Assembly (NCBI GenBank): GCA_964016985.1 | Contig: OZ024834.1 | Location: 84,680,723-84,744,722, forward strand | Length of the DNA: 64,000 nucleotides | Direction of reading: 5' to 3' | Source: Anodontia alba | Taxonomy: Eukaryota > Mollusca > Bivalvia > Lucinida > Lucinidae | Part shown: piece after piece, positions 13,101 to 25,100 of the stretch | How the letters are laid out: each line of letters opens with the position of its first letter | Position numbering within the stretch: position 1 is the first letter of the stretch | Notes under the pieces: generated by a model | What the model was told of the DNA's origin: nothing | The model's input: the letters and a program-made list of their open reading frames with translations, nothing else | The model's database searches: none | Program-made: the position numbers and the translations under genes

Positions 13101-16100
13101 CTTGACATGGCCCCAATGGGTTGATTGGGTCGTAAAACTTCAACACAAAAATTGTGGCCCATTTCACAAAAATGAGCTGCAATGTGAGGAAAGATACCTT
13201 TGGACATGTGTGCCCAACGAAGACTCTAATCAGCTTTTTTTTTTTTTTTTTTTTATTTGGGTTTTACGGCCCTTTCAAGAATATTTCACTTAAATCGACC
13301 TGATCGTTCATCAAAGGTGGGCGAAAACCGGAGAACCCGGGGAAAACCCACCTGACCATCCATCTGCAGAACTTGGATTTCCCACATGTGACCCGAGCAA
13401 GGCTTTAACCATAGTGGTGAGAAACCTAATGGATTAAGAGTCAACTCTCCTATTCACCAGGCTACGGAGGCCTGCTCTAATCAGCCTTTGTATCCCAGTA
13501 GTCTGAACAGAGTCTTCATTGTCCCAATGAAGAACATTTCCATCCTTGATTATCCAAAATGCGCAGGCAGATCTGAATCTTCAATGGACACAGGTATCTG
13601 AAGGTACGTTTTCAGACCTTGCTGCTCAAATGGTGAATCAGGCCCCGAGGTTATAAATCTTTTTTCATGCTCCAAGGTTATAAATCTTTTTTCATGCTCA
13701 ACTCAGCTGAGCATGAAATTTTCTCTGCTAATAAACATGAAAATGCCAACAATAGTTGGCATTTTCATATTTATTAGCAGAGAAATTTTCATGCTCAGTT
13801 ATTGTAACAAGAAAGAATTTGGCATTGTTAGTAATTTGAGATTTATTAGCATGAAAAATTTCATGCTCATTTTCATGCTCAGTTGAATTGAGCATGGAAC
13901 AAGTTTTATAACTTCGGGGCCTGATTCTAGTTATTTTCTGGTCATAAACGCCATTCACTCGCTTTATGCAAGATGAAGCTATGTTGGACAATGGCAAGTG
14001 AAAATGTCTTTTCAAGATACAGACAGCTCTTTTTATACCGACACTTAAAAGAACGACAAAATTCGTTATAATGATAATTTGACTGTCACAAAACCTTCAC
14101 TTAGGCAGTAGCAATTAGTCACAAATTATGCAAGAATATTGTAGTTAATACTTTAAAGAAACATATGTTTTGGATATTTGTTAGAATTGCCTCAGAGGCG
14201 ATTCTAACAAATATCCAAAACGTTATATTCTTTGACGAAATAAGATTAAAACAAGGCCTTCATTACATATCATTCTGCTTGTTAAGAATTCTTTACAACA
14301 GCAAATTCATTTTAATGGCAACGTCTTTGGGAACAAATGTTGTCGTTGTTATGAGGGTTCACTGTATATGTAGTCAGGGATGGCCCAGGTCAGAATGTGC
14401 ATCTATGCAGTCTGATCAGGGTCATAACTATCTTCTTTCACAAGATCTTTTGAGCTGAAGTTTTACAGCCCAGCCAACACTGTTAAGGTCATATTGAGCC
14501 AGTCAGTTAACCTACACATACTTTTTCTGGGCAGACTTAGTCCTCTAAGCGGATAACCAGTACTTGTGCACATACTTGAGATAGTAACTGACAACCCACC
14601 TAGCATTCTTTATAACTCTACAGCGGACTTTTAACGGCCCGTCAGCTACCCTGACAGGCTGATAACGGCCTGCTATAGATTTATGTTGAACGCTTTCTGG
14701 GAACTGCCCTTCTTGAATCAGAGGAATGGAGAAGATGAACTTAGAAATGATTCCACCATCAATCTCTATAATATGAGCTTTCACTGGATACCGTAGATAA
14801 ACCAGTGGAGGACAAGCACCCTCAGAAAGTGACACATGATGTGCGTCTATCTGTTTGCTCTGACAGGCCTATCTGTCTGAAAATTTAGATTTTGGTTTGG
14901 TTTGGTTTGGAGTTTAACAGCCCAGTCAACACAATTACGGTCATGTCGAGTTTCAGTTTATCTAACCACATTTTTTCCTGGGTAGGCTTAGTCCTCTAAG
15001 TGGTAAACCAGTGCTTGTGTACTTCTTTCACCAGACAACTGCCTTTATTCTTGAACATAGCTACAGATAAGAGGGGGTACCCACATAATATTTTTCTTAT
15101 TTCTCCATGAAAACATATGTTGTGGAAACTCATTAGAAGTGCCTCACTGAGGCACTTCTAATGAGTACTTACAACATATGTTTTCATGGAATAATAAGAA
15201 AGATATCAGCATTTTTCGGATGAAAAAAGTGCCCTATCTGTTACTATGTTGAATTAGAGGAAGGAAGAAAATGACTGTAGTAAATATTTCATTATCAATC
15301 TCCACGAAAAAAAAACCCCACAACCTCCTGATCACCAGTCAGACAAGCATCCAACTGAGTCACCGGGGTTGGCAATTTCAATATTTAGAGTTATTAAGGA
15401 AAATCTATGTACATGTATTTTGAACATTCCTGAAACTACATTTTCACTCGGCCCAGCCCATTTGTTGACGCAACAATTAACAAGCTGTCATTCCATTCAT
15501 CAACAGTGACACACGTGTGTCTCACTCCATTCCTCAGCTCCAGATAAATGAAATATTTGAGTGGCAATGTCAGAATAGGTACCTTCAGACGTGTGCACCC
15601 AGTGAAGATTCTGATCAGCCTGCATCTTTGCTGGGTGCAGTCTATCAGAGCCTTTGTTGTCGGCATGAAGAAACTTTGCATTCTTGGCTACCCAAAATGT
15701 GCCCTTCAAATGTTCATCAAGAAAACATGCCTATATAATTTTGATCCCCTTAAACCCCACTTTTATATAGTAAAACTGGGGGTTAAAAGGGGTATACATT
15801 ATTTTTTCTTATTTTTGCTCAAAAACATAGATTATGGATACTCGTTAGAACAGCCTCGCCGAGGCGGTTCTAACGAGTACCCACAATCTATGTTTTGAGC
15901 AGAAATGTGAAGAATATCAGAGTTTTTTATCTGAAAATTTTCAGTTTTTGGAGGTGAAATTTTCTATATATTTGAATAGGCGTGTTTTCATAATGTATAA
16001 AATGGGATGCGGTGTAATAAGAATCATAGCTACAGATAAGAGGGGTATCCACATAATATTTTTCTTATTTCTTGACGAAAACATATGTTGTGGGTACTCA

Positions 16101-19100
16101 TTAGAAGCCCCTCGCTTTTCTTATTTCTTGACGAAAACAGCTTCTAATGAGTACCCACAACATATGTTTTTGTCAAGAAATAAGAAAGATATCAGCATTT
16201 TTGGATGAAAAAAGCACCTTATCTGTTGCTATGAGAATTATCATCTTATCGGGAGCTATGTTGTACACACCATAAGAAAAGTGGTCTTAAGACACTGATG
16301 AACAGTGACCACTCATATCAGCCAGTATAGATGACCTGGATTAGGCCAAAATTAAATTATTTTTTGTTTCCCCTTACCAACGACCCTAAAAATTGACCCC
16401 CACCCAAAATATTTTTTCATGATTTGGACATCAAAATTATTTTTTTCCTTTATCCAAATCTTAACTTTGCCATTTGAAGTTAGTTTTCTATGTTATTTTG
16501 TTGTTTTACTTTTGCAAAGTTTTAAATTAAGGCCTGTCTTTAAGCATTTTAAAGACATTAAAGTTTTGATGTTTATCTCATACTTTATAATTCATATATT
16601 TATTCTTCCAAGATTTAAAAAAATATTTCACCAATTGACCAACCGTTCTCTTTTTGAAAGGGTCGGGTAAGGGGAAACAAAAATATAACTAATGTTGGCC
16701 TTATTGCTGTAAACTGAACCATTCTACAGAAGCCCATGTGTCTGCGAGGGCTGATCAACAAAAGCCCTTAAGACTGTGGATGCGTAGGCTATCTGTGCTT
16801 TCCTTGATCAATTATGCCATAAAACCACTTTTCTTCAGGTATGTACATCGAATAATAACAAAACTAAAGCCTGAAACTTGTGAGAAAATAAAATTATAAA
16901 ATCATACACAAAGGGACTGGAAACATTTGGTAAATTTTCGGCCATATTTTACAAGGGAGACAACTTGTATAACTTCCTATTTGTTTTCCCGCATATAAAT
17001 CTCTTTCTGAAAAGGGGTCTACTCTAAAAGGGAAGAATTTGCTCAGCGAGCAAATTCTTTCCTTTTTGAGTAGACCCCTTTTCCAAGCAAAGCAAATTCT
17101 TTCCTTTTAGAGTAGACCCCCTATTTCAAAAGGGAAGCAAATTCTTTCCTATTAGTGTAAATCCCTTTTCCTAGGGGAACAAATTATTTCCTTTCAGAGC
17201 AGACCTCTTTTCCAAGGGTAGCAAATTCTTTCCTTTCAAAATTGACCCCTTTTCAAAAGGGGAGCAAATTCTTTCCTTTTAGAGTAGACCCCTTTTCCAT
17301 GGGGAGCAAAGTCTTTCCTTTTAGAATAAACCCCTTTTCAAAAGGGGAACAAATTCTTTCCTTTTAGAGCAGACCCCTTTTCCAAGGGGAGCAAAATCTT
17401 TCCTTTTAGAGTAAAAGCGAGGCCAAAACAATTTTGGCAGAGTTGCCTCCCCTGAAAGTGTTCCCAGTCCCCTTAAATTAGAATCAAAGTACCTGTACAT
17501 GTCTGTCGAGAAATAAGTCAAGACGCGCTAAAAAGAGAAGGATTATCCACAGAGATCACAGACGTCAATTTTCCTACTTCACATGGGTCTAGATAAGAGT
17601 GGGTAGCAGGTAAATATTTTTCTTATTTCTCCATGAAAATATATGTTGTGGGTATTCATTAGAAGTGCCTCATCGAGGCGCTTCTAATGAGTACACACAA
17701 CATATGCTTTTGTGGAGAAATAAGGAAAATATCAATATTTTTGGACTGAAAAAAAAAAAAAAACCAAAAAACATCATATCAAGAGCTATGCTTTCAGCAC
17801 TTAGCATGCTAGGTAAAAATTTCAGCAGACAACATTTTGAAATAATTTTCATTTTCCCCCAAAATAGGCTTTGAAATGTCTTCAAAGCCTATTTTCACAG
17901 AAAAATAAGAAAATATCATCAATTTGTTGTCAGCTGAATCTATCCAGAAAGTGGTAAAGGTTAATCTTCTGGACTTAAAAGACAGCAGATGACATTTTAA
18001 CCAATTTACATTTGTGGACTCTTCTACCACAATTCTTTGGACCAGTCTATTTCCAATAGCAGGTTGTCTGTTTAGTTTATATATTACCATGTTTTATAGA
18101 AATTCCTGTATTTAATGCATACTGGGTATACCCTGATCAGACACTGCATTCCGCAACATTCTGCCGTATCTGATCTGAGTCTGAACTATTTTCCAGTTAC
18201 CCTTTGTGGGGTTTCCCGACTAAAATGGGTTAAAATATTTTAATTCCTTTTTTCCTAGAAAAAAGGGGCTTGATATTTTTCCGGAGGCAGTTCACATGAA
18301 ATGTCAAACCCTATTTTCTCTGGGAAATTAAAATAGACCATCAATCTGTCATCTACTGACTTTTACACAGTGCAAAAAGTTAACTGAATAAATTAAGATG
18401 CCCTGCCCATTTCTAATTTTGAGCAAATCAGATTACTTGATCCAAATTGTTGATACAAATTCACATATACTTAATGCCAAACAGTGTAGATCCAGATCAG
18501 TTGGCTTCTTCAGAATTTGTTTGTTTGTATTGAAGTTTTACGGCCCAGTCAACCCAATGGGGTCATGTCCAGCGCGGTTAGTTTACCTAACCACACTATT
18601 ACTGGGCAGGCTTAGTCCTCTAAGCGGTTAACCAGTATTGTGCATATTTTTGTGCCAGAAACTGAGAACTGCCCTTCTTGAATCAGCGGAAGGGAGAGAA
18701 TGACCGTAGAAAATATTTCATGATCAATCTCCACGAAAGAATGTTGCAGACCTTGGCAGGGGTTGAACCCGCGACCTCCTGGTCTCCAGTCGGACGGCGC
18801 ATCCAACTGAGCCACCGAGGCCGGTTGGCTTCTTCAGAAGCCAACTGATCTAGATCTACACTGTTTGCAAAGGCAGGGCATATCTTGGTTCAGCAGGACT
18901 AGGGTTAATGTTTATGTGATGCGTAATAAGAGACATTTGTTTCCTACCAATTGCACAATAGCTAGTTAAAACCTGCATTAAAAAATAAACATTCATGTTT
19001 TCTTTGATGCACTTTTTAACTAAAACCATAAAGTTTCAATCGACCAGTATTGACACTTGGGGGTGTATTGATCGGGGTGGTTTTAACCACCAGTGGTTAA

Positions 19101-22100
19101 CGCTAAACCTGGACTTTCTTGTAGTACCAATAACAGTAGCGGAAATGAGAGAAACAGATGCAGATACAGTTTGTACAAGTTTAATAAATAACAAAAAAGG
19201 AAAATGCATGTTTCATAAAATATGCAAAAAAGGCTTGTCAAACACTATCTTCTTTTTCTGTTCTGTTTTTGAACAGTTTACCTGTTCAAACATAGAATTT
19301 TGTATTGCCATGCTAAATCTAGCAAAGCAAGTACCTATCCTTCACAAATTCACAGATGAACAGGTTAAATAAGTCTTAACTGAAAAATGCTGAGCTGAGG
19401 TTCAGATGAAATAAATGAAAGAAGAAAATACCTGTGATATGGACTTGCCAGCTCTCCCTCTTCAAAAATTTTGGAATGCTGAATCTAATATGAGCTGTGT
19501 TTACCCCAGGCAGTTTTATGTCTATGGCACTCATAAAGTGAGGAAAATCCCAGTCCTGAAATTGTACACAGAAATTCATACTCACTAAAACTGCTCATAA
19601 ATTTAGCCAGTATGGCTAAATTTATGAGCAATTTTGATGAGTTCAAAAACTACAGGTTAATGAATTAATTGTGCGAATATTTGGAAAAGTAAGTTACTGA
19701 TTTTTCAAATAGAAGTATTCTCAAAGGGGGAGTGATAAATCTTCTTCAACTCCATCTAAATTCCCTTTCTAAAGTTGTAAAAGAATCTGATTCCTTTCTC
19801 AAAAAATGTTAATCTTTGGCAAAGAATTTGCTCCCAGGAGAATTTGTTGCCCCAAGGAGCAAATTCTTTCTACTCATGGTGTTGAGTGGATCATGCCTAG
19901 AATTGTGACTACATGTACTTTGTTGAAAAAGCAAAAGCTGCTTGCTTTTCTTATTGTTTGTTTGTGTTGAGGTTTTACGGCCCAGTCAACCCAATGGGGT
20001 CATGTTGAGTGCAGTCAGTTTATCTAACCACACGTTTACTGGGCAGGCTTAGTCCTCTAAGGGGTTAACCAGTATTGTGCACATTCTTCTGCCAGAAACT
20101 GACAACTGACCTTCTTGAATCAGCGGAAGGGAGAGAATGACCGTAGAAAATATTTCATGATCAATCTCCACAAAAGAATGTTGCCAACCTCGGCGGGGGT
20201 TGAACCCGCGACCTCCTGGTCTCCAGTCAGACGGCGCATCCAAATGAGCCACCGAGGCCGGCATTGCTTTTGTTAGGTTGTGGCTTGTGTTTGGTGAAAT
20301 CTGGCCCAGCAGTTTCAGAGAAGTTCTTAACCTTTGTCCTGCGGAATAAATTAAGATGCCACACCCACTTCTTTTTTGCCGATCAGATAACTTGATCCAG
20401 ATTGTTGCTATAAATTCACATACTTAATTGCAAACAGTGCAGATCCAGATCAGTTGGCTTCTTCAGAAGCCAACTGATCTGGATCTACACTGTTTGTAAA
20501 GACAGGGTATATCTGGGCTCAGCAGAACAAGGGTTAAAAGATTTCATGATTTCATACATGTACCAGTATATAGGTTAAGGGCATGGAAAGCACCCAATGG
20601 GTGACAAAACTTTGATTGTAACTGAAGGGTTTTTCTGCTTCCATCATTTATTTTAAGTTTTTTCTATTTCCATCATTTATTTTAAGTTTCTATCATGTCT
20701 TAATTAAAATTATATAATTTTGAGAAAATGACTTTTCAACATTTTGCCTGAGAAATGTACAGGGAAGCAAGTCTGACCTTGAAGAAAAGAAGGTCAAAGG
20801 TCAACCTAGGCTCATCCTTTGAATAAACTTGGTAGACCTACAATCCCTGATGCTATATACTTTAGATTCAGCCTCAAAGCTTTCTTGGTTTTGGAGTTAA
20901 TTCTTAACCCTAGTCTTGCTGAACCCAGATATGCCCGGCCCCTGCCTTTGCAAACAGTGTAGATCTCCAGATCAGTTGGCTCCTGAAGAAGCCAACTGAT
21001 CTGGATCTGCACACTTTGTTGATATAAATACACATACTGAATGAAAATCAGGATAAAGTAACCCGCTTGACTGGCAATCAGAAGTGGGCATGGCATCTTA
21101 ATTTATTCAGCATGACAAGGGTTAAGTATGTTTTACCAAAATATGGGCATGAAGCCCATCTTGGTTAATACAGCTTGACCATTTGAACAAATTTATATTC
21201 CCAACACACCATCCCCCAGGCTCCCTGCCAGAGCAGACTAACTTCATATAAAATTTGATAAAAATTGGTCAAATGGCCTAAAAGACAAAATAAGTACTTC
21301 AAAGAAATGTGGACAACAAAGACAGTTTATAATAGCCCTTCCTGAACCTTCAGCTCACTGAAGCTGAAAATTAAAAAATTAACCCATTTTAGTCTGGAGA
21401 CCCCCTAAAAGGGTTATTGGCATTCAGTGCAAACCCAGATCAGGTGCCGCATTCTGTAGTGTCTAATCAGTGTCTCCACTGTTTGCAAATAGTTTAGCTA
21501 TTATTCTCTAGGAATGTCTAAATCACACAGCCTGACATATAAAATTGAAATATGACTCGTCCAATTTATAGTAGTGTGGAGGAGTTTCAGCCTAAAATGG
21601 GTTAGGTTTTTGACATTGTTATAAGGACATTTACCATACCTGCATGACAATCAAGATATCCATCACCAGTATAAAAGAAGCAAGAAATGCTCGTGAAAGC
21701 TCGTTAGTTGGCAAAAAGTCTCGGTTCAGCTTGTCCCACCGGATGTAGTCTGTGGCAATGACGAAGATGACAACGAAAGACGATACAAAAACAACTATCC
21801 AGAAGAGAATGATTCTATTCCAGCCTTTTGTCCACCAGCGCCTAATGGGCCTAGCCCAGCCTGGGTAGAGTTTCTCTTGTAGCATAATGTCCGTCACCTG
21901 CAGTAAACAAGTACGTTTGAGCCATACAGAGCTCAACAAGAAGGGTACATGTATCTAGACATATGGACCTGCACATGACAAAACCTAAAGTAAGACCTGT
22001 GTGACCAGCAAAACTCAGATCAGCCTGTACATCCACCAGTACTGTAGGGCTCTAGTTCACATAGGTCTAGCTAAGGGTGGGTATCCGGTAAATATTTTTC

Positions 22101-25100
22101 TTATTTCTCCACGAAAACATATGTTGTGGGTACTCATTAGAAGCACATCAGCGAGGTGCTTCTAATGAGTATCCACAACATACATGTGTATGTTTTTATG
22201 GAGCAATAAGAAAAATATCAATACTTTTGGACTGAAAAAAGTGCCTTAACTAGTGCTATGAGTTCATCCCTCTTTTGATAGGCCAGAGGCTGTAGAAGGC
22301 ACATATGATCAGCAAAGACTCTGATCAGACTGCAGAGATGCGCAGGCTGATCTAAGTCGTGGCTGGTCACACAAGTCTTATTGTAGGTTTTGTCGTGCGC
22401 TGGCTTAAATATCTTATTATTTCTCCATGAAAACATATGAACTTCAATAACTCAAAAACCGATAGCTTGTTTACCATGGCTGATTAAAACTCATTTTTGA
22501 GTCCCTACAATATTCTTCTGATAGCTCAAGAAAATAAAAGTGCTGCAAGCACTGCACCACTGCCCGCCACTTCACTTAAATTAATCCTTGTCCTGCTGAA
22601 CCCGGATATACCCTGCTTTTGCAAACTGTGTAGATCCAGATCAGTTGGCTTCTGAAGAAGCCAACTGATCTGGATCTACACTGTTTGCCATAAAGTATGC
22701 AAATTTATAGCAACAATCTGGATCAAGTAATATGATTGGCTGAAAATTTTAAATGGGCATGGCATCTTAATTTATTCAGCAGGACAAGGGTTAAGCAAGT
22801 GCCATAACTCTATCAAAAATAAAATCAAAGGGAAGGTGAATTAGTCTTTCCATAAATATTATCAACATTGATGCATGTTCAAAAATGTACATGTGTTAAT
22901 TTTGGCTACATGTATGTTCGATGTTCAAAGGGCAATAACTCAAAAAGTAGGGTACCCAAAAATAAACAGGGACAGCACACTGCATCTGACCATGTTAACA
23001 TTGTACACTTACAATGTAATACCCCACTGTAGTCTGGAGACCCCTAAAAGGGTAACTGGCAAACAGTGCAGATCCAGATCAGACACTACAGAATGCCACT
23101 GTTTGCAAATAGTTAAGCCATTTTTCTCTTGGAATACCTAAATCTCATAGCTGGACATACCTAAAATTGAAACTGGACTCTTCCAGTATAATAGTGTGGG
23201 GGAGTCTATTCAGTCATCAGTGGGTTACCATAAGTATTTGGGTTACTTTACACTTTAATAATACCATATTTGTCCAAAAGTTAAAGTTAAATTTGAACAA
23301 CCTGGTGATGAGTTTGAAAATGCTGGATGAGCGGCAAACAGGGTTAACCTTATCAGGCGCTGCATTCTCTGATGTCCAATCCATTACCCGGTCAAACTGC
23401 CAGATGGGAGGCAAATTGTGTGGACCCTAATTAGATACTTCATTCTATTTGCAACCATCTGATATGGGTCTACACTGTTTGCTCAGGTCTGTCTGTTCAA
23501 ATGTGTAGAGTAAATTCAGTCACACCTCAATGGCTTGAACATCTCTGGGACCATGGAAATTTGTTCAATATATGGGTAATTTGAGCCACTGAGGTTTAAT
23601 GATAGCGCAAATTTAGGAGACAAATGGGAATAATATATGGCTGTCTTTTTGATCTTCTATAAAATAATGGCATGTTGAGTGAGGCAATTCTAATGAGTAC
23701 ACACAACATACAATTTCATGATAAAATAGAAAATTTCCCAAAAAGATCACTAAATATCATTTCTTTTTAGCATTTCCCAGGGACTCAAAAGCGAGTTTGA
23801 GTCAGTCATAGTAAATGAGCCACTGGTGTTTGAGTCATTGAGGTTTTACTGTATAGCATTGGTGGTCAATAAATCAATTCTGCAGCATCTAAATGCATAG
23901 CTACAGATAAGAGGGGGTATCCACATAATATTTTTCTTATCTCTCCATGAAAACATATGTTGTGGGTATTCATTAGAAGTGCCTCAGCGAGGCGCTTCTA
24001 ATGAGTACCCACAACATATGTTTTTGTGGAGAAATAAGAAAGATATCAGCTTTTTACGGATGAAAAAAGTGCCTTATCTGTTGCTAAGTAAATACACTGA
24101 CAAAACTGATTTGTCTACATCATAACTCCAGATGAAATGATAATCACTCTCCAGACAAGAGGGTATCCAGATAAACATATTTCTTATTTCATCCGCGCAG
24201 TCTTGCCAGAACCTTTGCTGTTCGCTCATGTAAGCTGCAGGCCAAAAGGAAACTTCAACCAAAGAACAGTCAGCAGGGGTGAGAAAAGTCACTAACTGCA
24301 AAAAATTTGCAATACTTTGTCCAAGCAGGACTGAGAAACTCCAATAAATAACTAATAATTAGTTTTTGAAGTTATTTCAGGCACACAGAACCAAAATAAC
24401 TACTTTTGACACTAAAGGAGGGTCTTATGAACAAGTGTAAAGGGAAATTTCATGTTTAACATGGAAGTTCTCAATCCTGAAATCAGGATTAATCCTGAAG
24501 TTTCCAACCCCTGGGACTAGACACTTGGCCAGGGACAGGGTGTGCACACTGAATGATTTATTCTTGCAAGTGACGCAGCTAATATGAATTTGCTGACATC
24601 TTTCAGGAAGTCGTTTTTTCTTTGGCGCTTCACACAGAAGAAGTAAATTTGCAAATGTTTGTCATGATTTAATGCAAAACCATTTGTGGTAACTACCTAT
24701 GCACAAAAAGTTTTATTGCAGTGATTTTTTTTATAAAAATTCACGTTTTTTCATTTTTCTGCAGCGGAATGACAGGGCAATGATCAGACAGACCTGCAAT
24801 GTCAAGTCGCAAGACACTGTCACCATTAAGGTCCAATGAGCTACTTGCGCAGCTTGGCATTGAGGATCTGGACCTCATTCTGAAGGAGAGAAGGCTCTGC
24901 TGGTATGGACATGTGGAACGCTCTAACGGTGCAGTCAAGACAGTCTGTGACAAACAGATTGATAGAAAGCGTGGGCCTGGGAGGCCCAAGATGACATGGA
25001 AGCAGCTGACAGAGAGGGAATGCAGAGAGTGGAAGCTCTCAGCTATTGACCCTCATGATAGACAAACCTGGAGATCTGGTCCGAGATCTGCCATGCGTGC

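Noticed and set aside
18995..19372. 125-codon plus-strand frame in TMEM117 intron 5
   Set aside because: Longest unexplained frame in the intron, but no domain, no splice context and no repeat-family link; most likely chance.
20049..20264. Short ORFs in SINE copies (also 18612, 45562, 59675)
   Set aside because: Nearly the same peptide recurs wherever the SINE does; these are translations of SINE sequence.
24741..24989. Antisense frame over the LINE tail
   Set aside because: The plus-strand reading has clear reverse-transcriptase C-terminal motifs; the other strand does not.
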